Shown here: positions 19,350 to 27,969 of the stretch, in pieces | Numbering within the stretch: position 1 is the first letter of the stretch | Layout: every line of letters begins with the position of its first letter | Assembly: GCF_902729405.1 (NCBI RefSeq) | Contig: NZ_LR746496.1 | Span: 1,302,001 to 1,366,000 of the forward strand | Length of the DNA stretch: 64,000 nt | Direction: 5' to 3' | Origin: Acididesulfobacillus acetoxydans | Lineage (GTDB): Bacteria; Bacillota; Desulfitobacteriia; Desulfitobacteriales; Desulfitobacteriaceae | The notes under the pieces: generated by a model | The model's input: only the letters and a program-made list of their open reading frames with translations | Told to the model about the DNA's origin: nothing | Databases searched by the model: none | Made by a program: the position numbers and the translations under genes

Positions 19350-19380
19350 GAAGGGCCTGCCGGGGGCCGGCAGGCCCTTC
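19350..19380 (+). promoter_or_regulatory. perfect hairpin in the panB leader
   Basis: GAAGGGCCTGCC and GGCAGGCCCTTC pair perfectly around GGGGGCC. It stands 52 bases before the panB start and is not followed by a T-run. It may be a leader structure or a terminator remnant. Confidence 0.5.
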
Positions 19381-19431
19381 TCATCTGAGAAACGGCAGCG
19401 GGGGATTGAATGGATGTGGGAGGAATTAAGT

Positions 19432-20331
19432 ATGCCTTACGGTGAAGATGCTTTGAGGACACGGAAAGTTATGACAATTGCAGGGTTGAAAGAGAAAAAA
19501 GCTGCGGGTGAGCCCCTTACCATGCTGACCGCTTACGATTTTCCGACTGCACAAATCGAGGACGAATTGGGGATCGACATGATCCTCTGCGGGGATTCCC
19601 TGGGGATGACGGTTTACGGCTACACTGGGACGATCTCAGTGACCATGGAACAGATGCTGCTCCATGCGGAGGCCGTGAAACGCGGCGCTCCTCATAGTTT
19701 TGTCATTGGGGACATGCCTTTCCTGTCCTACCAGGTTTCGGTCGAAGAGGCAATTCTGAATGCCGGCCGGCTTATGAAAGAAGCGCGCGTGGACGGGATT
19801 AAGCTGGAAGGCGGCCGGGAAATGGCCGATCGGGTCCGGGCGATCACGAAAGCGGGTATCCCGGTCATGGGACATATCGGTTTGACTCCCCAGTCTGTCT
19901 CGGCTTTGGGGGGATTCAGGGCTCAGGGCAGGGATCTCAGCGGGGCCGTTCGTCTGATCGAAGATGCCAAGATCCTGGAGGAGGCGGGAGCCTTTGCCCT
20001 GGTGTTGGAGGCGATTCCGGAGCAGTTGGGAGAGTTGATCACCGGGCAGGTTGACATACCGACCATCGGCATAGGGGCCGGCGCGTACACCGACGGTCAA
20101 GTCCTTGTGGTCCATGATGCCTTGGGTTTCTTTGGCGGACATGTGGCGAAATTCGTTAAACAATATGCCAACCTGAACCAGGTCATGAAGGACGGTCTGC
20201 GGGCTTACATGGACGACGTGGCCGGGCGCAAGTTTCCGGCGGCTGAGCACTGCTATGGCATGAGTAATGAAGTGCTGGCGCAGATCAAGGAAAAGATGGC
20301 GGGCGAGGGGTTCAAGAAGGCCTCAGATTAG
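19432..20331 (+). CDS. panB: 3-methyl-2-oxobutanoate hydroxymethyltransferase
   Basis: 299 residues. Transfers a hydroxymethyl group from methylene-tetrahydrofolate to 2-oxoisovalerate, giving ketopantoate, the first step of pantothenate synthesis. The motifs MLTAYDFPTAQ, CGDSLGMTVYGY (metal-binding Asp), GDMPFLSY, IKLEGG and GHIGLTPQS are intact, as is GIGAG. The ATG at 19432 has GGGAGG eight bases upstream; longer in-frame starts run through the leader hairpin. panC and panD are not adjacent. Beta-alanine, the other half of pantothenate, is apparently catabolised by the cluster at 45-50 kb. Confidence 0.96.
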   Translation: MPYGEDALRTRKVMTIAGLKEKKAAGEPLTMLTAYDFPTAQIEDELGIDMILCGDSLGMTVYGYTGTISVTMEQMLLHAEAVKRGAPHSFVIGDMPFLSYQVSVEEAILNAGRLMKEARVDGIKLEGGREMADRVRAITKAGIPVMGHIGLTPQSVSALGGFRAQGRDLSGAVRLIEDAKILEEAGAFALVLEAIPEQLGELITGQVDIPTIGIGAGAYTDGQVLVVHDALGFFGGHVAKFVKQYANLNQVMKDGLRAYMDDVAGRKFPAAEHCYGMSNEVLAQIKEKMAGEGFKKASD

Positions 20332-20654
20332 AAGAAATAGCTGCCGCGGTTCCCAGTCTCCGTTTCCTTGAGGAGCGGCGATGTTCAGCTTTAGCTGAAC
20401 GAGTTCACTTCCTGCGCCGCTTGCTTGGCCCGGAAGAAGAAGTTTTTGACCGTGCTCAAGAGGCTTTTTCAGCGGCTTGCCGTTAAGGACACAGGCCTTA
20501 AGGAAAAGCTTCTCCAGATGTGTCAGGCTCTGCAAGCGGAAGGACGGCTGCTTGCGGGAACGGTGCGAGAAGAAGTGCTGAAGCGGCTTCGCTAAGTATC
20601 TCAGGTACTGTGAATGAGGCGGAAAGAAGCAGGACGGTTAAGAGGTGGGCGAGT
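20332..20654. other. region between panB and the sigma-54 regulator, with an element fragment
   Basis: Positions 20379-20412 (minus) carry module 1 of the dispersed element (TTCAGCTAAAGCTGAA with GTGAACTCG before and CATCG after). The rest shows no gene. An in-frame extension of the regulator runs back through it but lacks protein-like sequence. Confidence 0.45.
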
Positions 20655-22367
20655 ATGAAGTATCGGCGCAGTGTAAGTTTATGCGTTGGGAAAAGACCTG
20701 CGGTTCTAAACTTTGACCGGTTTTTGCGTTTGCAGTCCAGTTCCATAAACGCGAATCAGTATGTCGAGTTTTCAGAAACGCGTCCGGAGGTTTTGGGCAT
20801 ACCCGCTGCAGCGCTGCCTTCTTACCGGGAACCTGCGACGGTAAGCTGGCGGGGCCGGTGGTATACATTACAGACGAAACGCCTGCCCGAAGAAACGGGA
20901 GGGTACCGGGTACTTATCTGCCCCAAGACTCGGGAAGAAGAATTGCGGCGAAAAGTTGCCATCTATGAAAAGATCCTAAATACGATTCATGAGGGTGTCC
21001 TGGTCACGGATCCCGGCGGACGTGTTATTTTTTATAATCAGGAATTGGCTGTGCTCGAAGGCATTGATCCCAGGGAAGCGATAGGAAAACACGTTACGGA
21101 GCTTTACCGCCAATCTCCCGGAGACAGTGAACATCTGCAGGTTTCTCAAACCTCTCGGCCGATACCGGAAAGTTTTCAAAAATATTTTACGCAAAACGGT
21201 GTGGAAGTCCATTCCGTGGCCAGTACCGTCCCGATTATCGAGAATGGTGAATTATTGGCAGTTTATTCGGTTTGCCGGGAAACCACCCACATGAAAGAGA
21301 TGTTGATACGTACGATGCAGCTTCAAGGCATGGACAGCGAGGCGGAGGAAAACCCGAAGACGGATGGCCGCAAAGTCCCCAAAAGCGCAACTTACAATTT
21401 CGCTCATATTGTGGGCAAGAGCAAGCCCATGCAGGAAGTCGTCCGAGCAGCGCAGCGGGCCATGCTGACTTCGGCGAACATTTTAATTTACGGAGAGACC
21501 GGCACCGGAAAGGAGCTTCTGGTGCAAAGTATTCATAACGGAAGCCCATGGCGGGCACAGCCTTTTGTGGCAATTAACTGTGCGGCCATACCGGAGAACC
21601 TCCTGGAGACCATGCTGTTTGGAGCGGTCAAAGGGGCGTATACCGGCGCTGTTCCAACGGTCGGTTTATGTGAATATGCGGCCGACGGCACGCTCTATCT
21701 GGATGAGATCAGTTCTATGAGTATCGGTTTACAGGCGAAACTTTTGCGGGCCGTTCAGGAGCGGAGTTTTCGGAAGGTGGGAAGTGTGACGGAAAGCCCC
21801 TTGCGCTGCCGGATTATTAGTTCGATTAACGTGGACCCTTTGACATGTCTGCAAAAACATTTGCTCCGTGAAGATTTATTTTACCGGCTTTCTGTAATTT
21901 CGCTCTATTTGCCGCCCTTGCGTGAACGCACCGGAGATATTCCGCTGCTCATCGAATATTTTATTAAAAAACATTCTCCGCGCAATGACCTGAAGAAGAT
22001 GGATCCCGATTTGGCACGTTTATTGCTGCATTATCGCTGGTCTGGTAACATCCGCGAGTTGGAAAATACCGTTGAAAGTATGATCTATTTGACGGGAGAA
22101 GAGAAGTGGCTGACCTATGAGCATTTACCTGCTTATCTAAAAGCTCAGGTGGGAAAAACCACACCCTTGCCCGCTGCGTCGGAAGGCGGTTCAGGACCGC
22201 GGCTAAATTCATCCCTTCTCAGTGCGGAGAACAATATTATCGTGGAGGCCCTTAAGAAGCATCGGGGCAACATAAACCGGGCCGCTAAAGAGTTGGGCAT
22301 CCTCCGGCAAAGCCTCCAATACCGTGTGAAAAAGCTGGGGATTGAGGTGGAGCAATTCCGGAAGTGA
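20655..22367 (+). CDS. sigma-54-dependent transcriptional activator (PAS-AAA-Fis)
   Basis: About 570 residues. An unrecognised N-terminal region of about 100 residues leads to a PAS domain (about 105-210: YEKILNTIHEGVLVTDPGG, VIFYNQELAVLEGID). The AAA+ domain follows: Walker A GETGTGKE, the sigma-54 contact loop GAYTGA, Walker B GTLYLDEI, and an arginine-finger region. A Fis-type helix-turn-helix is at the end (NINRAAKELGILRQSLQYRV). It should bind upstream sites and activate the two -24/-12 promoters at 22581 and 31926, so it is probably the inducer-sensing switch for the whole 22-36 kb block. The PAS or N-terminal region probably senses the substrate. Confidence 0.92.
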   Translation: MKYRRSVSLCVGKRPAVLNFDRFLRLQSSSINANQYVEFSETRPEVLGIPAAALPSYREPATVSWRGRWYTLQTKRLPEETGGYRVLICPKTREEELRRKVAIYEKILNTIHEGVLVTDPGGRVIFYNQELAVLEGIDPREAIGKHVTELYRQSPGDSEHLQVSQTSRPIPESFQKYFTQNGVEVHSVASTVPIIENGELLAVYSVCRETTHMKEMLIRTMQLQGMDSEAEENPKTDGRKVPKSATYNFAHIVGKSKPMQEVVRAAQRAMLTSANILIYGETGTGKELLVQSIHNGSPWRAQPFVAINCAAIPENLLETMLFGAVKGAYTGAVPTVGLCEYAADGTLYLDEISSMSIGLQAKLLRAVQERSFRKVGSVTESPLRCRIISSINVDPLTCLQKHLLREDLFYRLSVISLYLPPLRERTGDIPLLIEYFIKKHSPRNDLKKMDPDLARLLLHYRWSGNIRELENTVESMIYLTGEEKWLTYEHLPAYLKAQVGKTTPLPAASEGGSGPRLNSSLLSAENNIIVEALKKHRGNINRAAKELGILRQSLQYRVKKLGIEVEQFRK

Positions 22368-22399
22368 GGAAGGTACAAGAGGTACAACAAGAGAGAGCA

Positions 22400-22432
22400 A
22401 AAACCAGTGCAAACTAATGTTGCACTGGTTTT
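22400..22432. promoter_or_regulatory. perfect palindrome; terminator and/or activator site
   Basis: AAAACCAGTGCAA and TTGCACTGGTTTT are perfect inverse copies around seven bases, starting 33 bases after the regulator stop and followed by CTTTTTG. It can terminate the regulator transcript. It also contains the TTGCAC core found in the neighbouring candidate activator sites. Confidence 0.65.
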
Positions 22433-22446
22433 CTTTTTGCAGCCAA

Positions 22447-22455
22447 TTTTGCACC
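22447..22455 (+). promoter_or_regulatory. candidate upstream activator site
   Basis: TTTTGCACC lies 134 bases upstream of the -24 element at 22581. The same nine bases lie 129 bases upstream of the second sigma-54 promoter (31797). Confidence 0.45.
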
Positions 22456-22580
22456 TGATTTTGTCCCGGACATTCCCCCTCAAGCGATGGAAAGATTATC
22501 TTCAAGGACAAGGGGCCGGAAAACCTTGTTTGCCGACATAGCAGCCAGGCCGAGACCCCTTGTTTTTTCTAGACTATTTA

Positions 22581-22596
22581 TGGCACGGTTTTTGCA
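22581..22596 (+). promoter_or_regulatory. sigma-54 promoter (-24/-12) of the methyltransferase operon
   Basis: TGGCACGGTTTTTGCA matches the consensus TGGCAC-N5-TTGCA fully. Transcription should begin about 12 bases after the GC, some 50 bases before the first gene. Confidence 0.88.
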
Positions 22597-22661
22597 ATTA
22601 TCTCTATTTTGAAGGAACAAGTTTTGCATTAAAATTATTTTGTAACTAGGAGGATACAGGC

Positions 22662-24110
22662 GTGAAAGTCAATATGGCGAGCCAAACAACGGTGGGCTTG
22701 AATTTGTTGTCGGAAGACCAAATAGAAGAAATTCATTCCGCGACATTACAAGTCCTGCAAACGGTCGGAGTAGATGTCTACGAAGAGGAAGCTCTGGTGT
22801 TATTGAAGGGCTCCGGCGCCGACGTCGAAGGCAACAGGGTAAGGATTCCGGTTTGGATGGTGCAGGAGGCGTTGGCGAGCGCGCCAAAATCAGTGACGTT
22901 GTATAATCGTCAAGGGGAAGCGGCTTGCGTTCTGGAAAAGGGCAGAATTTATTATGGGAGCGGTTCGGATACGCCGTACACGATCGATTTGGAGACTGGC
23001 AAGAGACGTTTGGCGACCAATGAAGATGTGGGAAATGCCGCAAAGCTTGCTGATGCTTTGGAGCACATCAATTTCATTATGTCGTTAGGCCTGGCTTCGG
23101 ACACTCCTAAAGAGTCTTCCGACGTCTATCAGTATCTGGCAATGGTTACGAATACAACTAAGCCCATTGTCTTCACGGCGCATGATAAGCAAGGACTATT
23201 GGACATCCACGAGATATCCGCCTTGGTGGCCGGGGGTGAACGGGAATTGCGCAGGAAGCCCTTTCTGGCCTTATACGCGGAGCCGTCTTCCCCTCTGATG
23301 CATTCCAAGGAAGCGGTGGAAAAACTGTTGGCCTGCGCGGAAAAGGAAATTCCCGTCATTTATGTCCCGGCAACGATGCGTGGGGCAACGGGCCCGGTAA
23401 CTCCGGCCGGTTCTTTGGTCGTGGCCAATGCGGAGCAGTTGTCCGGGCTGGTGGTTCATCAGTTGAAGCGAAGAGGAGCGCCTTTCATCTACGGCGGCGG
23501 CACCCCGCCCATGGATTTGAGAACTTTCATCTGTTCCTACGGCTCGCCGGAACGAGACCTGGGCTGCACGGCCCTGGTCAAGATCGGCCAGCACTACAAC
23601 CTGCCCACATTTACGACCGCTGGCTGCAGCGATGCGCATGTGTTTGACCAACAGGCCGGGATGGAAGCCGGGTTCAACCTTTTGATTGCCGGACTGGCCG
23701 GGGGTAATCTGATTCATGATGCGGGCTATATCGGGATTGGTCTCATTTCCTCAATGGAGATGCTTGTCCTATGTGATGAGACGGTTAATAATGTGAAATA
23801 TTACCTAAACGGCATTGAAGTCAATACCGAAACGCTGGCGGTCGATGTCATTAAAGCGGTGGGCCCGGGCGGCAATTTTATCGGAGAAGAGCATACCCTG
23901 AAGCATTTCCGCCAGAACCGCATCAATACCCATGTGCTGAACAGGGAAAACCTGGACAACTGGGAGCTGGGAGGCGCCAGGACCTTCGGTGAATTGGCGA
24001 ACGAACGGGCGAAAGAACTGTTGGCGGAACATGAGGTGCCGTCCTTGCCTGCTGAGGTGCTCGATAGAATCGAAGAGATCGTCCGCAGGAAAAGGGGATT
24101 GGAGGAGTAA
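22662..24110 (+). CDS. MttB-family corrinoid methyltransferase, non-pyrrolysine, copy 1
   Basis: 482 residues of the trimethylamine methyltransferase superfamily, with no in-frame amber codon. The true TMA enzyme MttB carries pyrrolysine, whereas relatives lacking it act on quaternary amines such as glycine betaine, proline betaine or carnitine. Conserved landmarks include GATGPVTPAGSLVVANAE, FIYGGGTPPMD, GCSDAHVFDQQAGMEAG and the C-terminal HTLKHFR. It should move a methyl group from a quaternary amine to the Co(I) corrinoid protein encoded at 27265. The GTG start follows AGGAGG by eight bases. It is the first gene of a sigma-54 operon and is followed two bases later by a lyase. The substrate is unknown. 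Confidence 0.88.
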   Translation: MKVNMASQTTVGLNLLSEDQIEEIHSATLQVLQTVGVDVYEEEALVLLKGSGADVEGNRVRIPVWMVQEALASAPKSVTLYNRQGEAACVLEKGRIYYGSGSDTPYTIDLETGKRRLATNEDVGNAAKLADALEHINFIMSLGLASDTPKESSDVYQYLAMVTNTTKPIVFTAHDKQGLLDIHEISALVAGGERELRRKPFLALYAEPSSPLMHSKEAVEKLLACAEKEIPVIYVPATMRGATGPVTPAGSLVVANAEQLSGLVVHQLKRRGAPFIYGGGTPPMDLRTFICSYGSPERDLGCTALVKIGQHYNLPTFTTAGCSDAHVFDQQAGMEAGFNLLIAGLAGGNLIHDAGYIGIGLISSMEMLVLCDETVNNVKYYLNGIEVNTETLAVDVIKAVGPGGNFIGEEHTLKHFRQNRINTHVLNRENLDNWELGGARTFGELANERAKELLAEHEVPSLPAEVLDRIEEIVRRKRGLEE

Positions 24111-24112
24111 AG

Positions 24113-25732
24113 ATGACAGACGGAAGCCAGCGGGAGCGACTTATTCTAAATGGGAAGGACCTGACTTTAAAGGATATTGTCCGCGCAGCCCGGGGTATCG
24201 AAACGGAACCCGGCCGTTTCCCGGAAGTGCGCCTGTCGTCGGAAGCCGCAGCCAGACTGCGGGAAGTGCGTCAGTACATCGAGGAAAACTGGTTAAGGCC
24301 GGACGCTCCGACAATCTACGGGTTTAACTCCGGGGTCGGCAAGCTGAAAGACACCCACATTCCTCCGGAAGTGAATGATGCTTTTCAGAAACTGATGATC
24401 GAATCCCACTGTTCCGGCATCGGGGAGGCCGCGCCGGAAGAAGTGGTGAGGGCGACGATGCTTATACGGGCCAATGCCCTGGCTAAAGGGGTTTCCGGCG
24501 TGCGCATCCAAGTCGTGGAGAGACTCGTTGAAATGCTGAATCGCGGCGTACACCCGGTGATTCCCCTTTTGGGTTCTGTGGGGGCGAGCGGGGACTTGGC
24601 GCCGATGGCGCACCTGGTTTCGGCGCTGGTGGGACATCCGGAGGCTGAAGTTTTCTACAGGGGTGAACGGCTTTCAGCTCAAGAAGGACTGCAGCGCGCC
24701 GGAATGGAGGCTACTTTCACCATGAAGGCCAAGGATGTTCTGGGAATGATCAATGGTTGTACGTTTACCCTGGGCATGGCTGTTTTAGCGGCCTACGATG
24801 CCCGTCGGATCACCGCCTTGGCGGATATCGCCTGTGCCTTGAGCATGGAGGCTATGCGCGGGGAGATGGGTGCTTTTGATCCAAGGATTCAGGAAGCGCG
24901 TAATCATCCGGGGCAGATGGAAACCGCCGCCAATATCCGTCGTCTGCTTGCGGGAAGCCAGTGGACAACGGACACGGCCAGGAAGATAAAACTGAAGGAC
25001 GAAGTCCGGGACGGGGCGTGGCAGCCGCGGGTGCAGGACGCGTATGCTTTGCGCTGCGTGCCCCAGGTGCACGGCGCTGTCCTCGATGTACTCGCTTTCG
25101 TCGAGCAAATTTTGGTGCGGGAGGCGAATGCCGCAACGGACAACCCCCTCATGTTTATGGAGGAGGATGGGGAGTACACCGGGCTCAGCGGCGGAAATTT
25201 TCACGGAGAATACCTCGCTTTTGCGATGGATTTCCTGACGGTCGCCGTGCATGAGCTCGGAGATATTTCCGAGCGCCGGAGTGCCCGGCTGCTGGACCCG
25301 ACCATGAGTTACGGGCTTCCGCGCAACTTGGTCGGGACGACGGTGGGGCTGAATACAGGTTTCACTTTGGCCCAGTGTAGTGCCGCTGCGTTGGTAAGTG
25401 AGAACAAAACACTGTGTTTCCCGGCCAGCGCGGATTCCATCCCAACAAAAAGCAACCAGGAAGACCATGTCAGCATGTCGACATGGGCGGCCCGAAAAGC
25501 GCAAATGGTCATTAAGAATTTGTTTAAGATTCTCGGTATTGAAATTCTCTGCGCCGCTCAGGGAATCTCATGTATTGAAGAGCAGCTTGCGGGCTTGCAT
25601 TTGGCCCCGGCAACCCAAAAGGTATATGACCGTCTGCGTCAGGACGTGCCGGCTACAGGCGACGATCGCTATATGAATAAGCAAATGCGCTTGGCGATTG
25701 CCCTGGCGGAAAATGATGCTTTTTTGCAGTAA
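24113..25732 (+). CDS. histidine/aromatic amino acid ammonia-lyase homologue (MIO family)
   Basis: 539 residues of the HutH/PAL family, which eliminate an alpha-amino group to give an acrylate such as urocanate. The MIO-forming triplet is present in GSVGASGDLAPMAH. Residues matching the histidase active site are also present: the Tyr of YGFNSGVG, the His of ESHCSGIG, the Asn of INGCT, the Tyr and Arg of DAYALRC, the Phe of GGNFHGE and the Glu of NQEDHVSM. The histidase segment HPHSVDS is FPASADS here, so the substrate may differ from plain histidine. It lies between two quaternary-amine methyltransferases with 2- and 12-base gaps, which is not a hut context. It may act on a demethylated product or release an amine from a betaine, as ergothionase does. 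Confidence 0.85.
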   Translation: MTDGSQRERLILNGKDLTLKDIVRAARGIETEPGRFPEVRLSSEAAARLREVRQYIEENWLRPDAPTIYGFNSGVGKLKDTHIPPEVNDAFQKLMIESHCSGIGEAAPEEVVRATMLIRANALAKGVSGVRIQVVERLVEMLNRGVHPVIPLLGSVGASGDLAPMAHLVSALVGHPEAEVFYRGERLSAQEGLQRAGMEATFTMKAKDVLGMINGCTFTLGMAVLAAYDARRITALADIACALSMEAMRGEMGAFDPRIQEARNHPGQMETAANIRRLLAGSQWTTDTARKIKLKDEVRDGAWQPRVQDAYALRCVPQVHGAVLDVLAFVEQILVREANAATDNPLMFMEEDGEYTGLSGGNFHGEYLAFAMDFLTVAVHELGDISERRSARLLDPTMSYGLPRNLVGTTVGLNTGFTLAQCSAAALVSENKTLCFPASADSIPTKSNQEDHVSMSTWAARKAQMVIKNLFKILGIEILCAAQGISCIEEQLAGLHLAPATQKVYDRLRQDVPATGDDRYMNKQMRLAIALAENDAFLQ

Positions 25733-25744
25733 AGGAGTGAGAGT

Positions 25745-27175
25745 ATGAATTCTTGGCTGGAAGTGCTCAAGCCGGAGGAGATTGAAGAAATACACGCCGC
25801 GTCTCTGGAAGTTCTGGAAGACGTGGGCGTGGAGTTTCAGCTGGAAGAGGCGCGCGCCGCTTTCCAAGCCCATGGCGCCAGAGTGGCAGGCAGCCGGGTC
25901 TATATTCCGCGTCTGCTGATCGAGCAGGCCTTAACAGCGGCTCCGGAGCGCTTTCTCCTAGAAGCCAGGAATCCTGCCCGGTCAGTGTGGATAGGGGGTG
26001 GGGAAACCGTCTTTGCTCCACCAGCCGGATGCGTCTATGTGCAAGCCACCGGGACGGCACGGCGAAGCGCGGTACCGGCAGATTATATCGATCTTGTGCG
26101 TCTCGTGCACCAAAGTACGCATTATGGAACCAACGGCGGCGGGATCGTCATTCCCGAAGGTGATTTCGGTTCCGATGAGGAAAAATTCGCCTGGCTCCTG
26201 CTGGCTGGGCATTGGTATTCAGACAAGCCTCAGATGGGCTTGAACTTAGGTGCGAAGGTTTCCCGGCTGGCGCTGGATTTCAGCAGAATGGCTTTTGGCG
26301 GCCGGCCTGGATGCCGCATTTTAGGGACGATTAATCCAGATTCGCCGCTCATGTTTTCGCCAGAGATGCTGGCAAGCCTGCTCATTTACGCGCGGGAAGG
26401 GCAGGGCCTAATCGTCGCGCCCTGCAGCATGGCGATAGCCACCAGCCCGGCTACGCTGGCCGGAACCTTAGTCGTAAACAATGCGGAGATTTTGGCGGGC
26501 TTGACCTTGGCCCAGCTAGTCCGTCCGGGAACACCTGTGGTTTATGGCAATACCTCGACGATTGCCGATATGAAAACAATGGCGATTGCCCTGGGGGCCC
26601 CGGAGCTGTCCCTGCTGGTTTTAGGCACGGCACAAATGGCCCGGCGCTACCGTCTTCCTTCGCGGGCCGGCGGCTCCCTCACAGATGCCAAGGAGCCGGA
26701 TATGCAAGCCGGGCTGGAGTCCATGCTTTCCCTGCTGTCCACGGTCGCGGGCGGCGTGAGCATTGTCATGCATGCCGGAGGAATCTTGGATTCTTTTCTG
26801 ACCTTGTCTTATGAAAAGCTGATTATTGACGAAGATACAGGGGGTATGGCCAAACGCTTTCAGCGGGGGATCGAGGTCAACCGGGAGACCTTGGCGCTGG
26901 AAGCGATTGCCGATCGGGGCGCCGGCGGCAATTTCCTGGATCATGAGCACACCCTGAAGCATTTTCGGAACGAGATCTGGCGCCCGCAGCTGAGCGACAG
27001 GGAGGTTTATCAGGAAGGGCGCGATTATCAAGCCTACACTTTGGCCAAAGCCACCCAGGCCTGGCAGAAAAGGCTGGAGGGCTACTCCCGGCCGGTTCTG
27101 CCGGAGGAAGTTGAACGGGAAATGCTGGATTTCTATCATCAAAGATTTGGCTCCGAGCCGGTTTTGGATGTTTGA
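25745..27175 (+). CDS. MttB-family corrinoid methyltransferase, non-pyrrolysine, copy 2
   Basis: 476 residues, clearly related to but diverged from the protein at 22662, again with no in-frame amber codon. Shared landmarks: LKPEEIEEIHAASLEVLEDV at the start, SPATLAGTLVVNNAEILAG, GTPVVYGNTS, ADIGDAKEPDMQAGLESM-like SLTDAKEPDMQAG, and DHEHTLKHFRNE near the end. AAAGGAG precedes the ATG by seven bases. Two diverged copies in one operon suggest either two successive demethylations or two related substrates. It should pass methyl groups to the corrinoid protein immediately downstream. Confidence 0.87.
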   Translation: MNSWLEVLKPEEIEEIHAASLEVLEDVGVEFQLEEARAAFQAHGARVAGSRVYIPRLLIEQALTAAPERFLLEARNPARSVWIGGGETVFAPPAGCVYVQATGTARRSAVPADYIDLVRLVHQSTHYGTNGGGIVIPEGDFGSDEEKFAWLLLAGHWYSDKPQMGLNLGAKVSRLALDFSRMAFGGRPGCRILGTINPDSPLMFSPEMLASLLIYAREGQGLIVAPCSMAIATSPATLAGTLVVNNAEILAGLTLAQLVRPGTPVVYGNTSTIADMKTMAIALGAPELSLLVLGTAQMARRYRLPSRAGGSLTDAKEPDMQAGLESMLSLLSTVAGGVSIVMHAGGILDSFLTLSYEKLIIDEDTGGMAKRFQRGIEVNRETLALEAIADRGAGGNFLDHEHTLKHFRNEIWRPQLSDREVYQEGRDYQAYTLAKATQAWQKRLEGYSRPVLPEEVEREMLDFYHQRFGSEPVLDV

Positions 27176-27264
27176 GGAAAGGTTTTCGGCAGCAGATACT
27201 TTACAGGCAGGAAATTGCTGTTTCGGGTTTATTGATGCCTGAAATGTGAGAGGAGTAATAGGCA

Positions 27265-27894
27265 ATGGACTTTAAAGGAATGAACGAGCATGTCCTGAAG
27301 GGAAATGTGGAAGAAGTAACCCGGGGAACCCAAGAGATGCTGGAGAGCGGAGCGGAACCCCTCCGAATTATCAGTGAAGGTTTAATTCCGGGAATGAATG
27401 TGGTTGGAGGTTTGTTCAAAAAAGGAGAAATGTTTGTCCCGGAAGTGATGCGTTCGGCCAAAGCCATGAGCGCCGGCATTGCCTTGGTTAGACCGCTGAT
27501 CGCCGACTCGGACATTCCTACACGCGGCACTGTCTTAATGGGGACCGTGAGAGGAGATCTGCACGATATTGGCAAGAACCTTGTCAGCATGATGTTGGAG
27601 AGCCAAGGTTTCACCGTCATTGATCTGGGAGTCAACATTACTCCGGAACAGTTTGTGGCCGCGGCTGAAAAGCATCGACCTCAAATCATCGGGATGTCAG
27701 CCTTGCTCACGACCACCATGCTGGCCATGAGGGAGACGATCAAGGCTTTGCAAGAGGTAAATTTAACGGACGGGATTAAAGTGATGATCGGGGGTGCTCC
27801 GGTTACCGCGGCTTTTGCCAAGGAAATCGGTGCCGACGGATATGCTCCGGATGCCGGGAGCGCCGTCGAATTGTGCGAACAGTTTGTGGCCTGA
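27265..27894 (+). CDS. corrinoid protein of a methyltransferase system (MtgC/MttC-like)
   Basis: 209 residues. An N-terminal helical cap domain (about 1-85) with the GLIPGMNVVGGLFKKGEMFVPE motif is followed by a B12-binding Rossmann domain. The cobalamin signature is complete: DLHDIGKN (the His is the lower ligand of cobalt), GMSALLTTT, and IGGAPV. It accepts the methyl group from the MttB-type enzymes and gives it to a second methyltransferase, usually to tetrahydrofolate or coenzyme M. Neither that second enzyme nor a reductive activator (RamA type) is encoded in the window, so both must be elsewhere. Confidence 0.93.
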   Translation: MDFKGMNEHVLKGNVEEVTRGTQEMLESGAEPLRIISEGLIPGMNVVGGLFKKGEMFVPEVMRSAKAMSAGIALVRPLIADSDIPTRGTVLMGTVRGDLHDIGKNLVSMMLESQGFTVIDLGVNITPEQFVAAAEKHRPQIIGMSALLTTTMLAMRETIKALQEVNLTDGIKVMIGGAPVTAAFAKEIGADGYAPDAGSAVELCEQFVA

Positions 27895-27969
27895 GCGCAG
27901 CGTCTGCCCGCATGCGGAATGCTGACTGCGGAGATCCTGAACGTTTGATCGGAAAGAAGGATGAAAGGG

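Noticed and set aside
24113-25732. Calling the lyase hutH
   Set aside because: The active site fits histidase but the operon has no other hut gene and one conserved segment differs, so the symbol would overstate the evidence.
22662-27175. Pyrrolysine-containing MttB genes
   Set aside because: Both MttB-like genes are open throughout with no in-frame TAG, so they are the non-pyrrolysine type.
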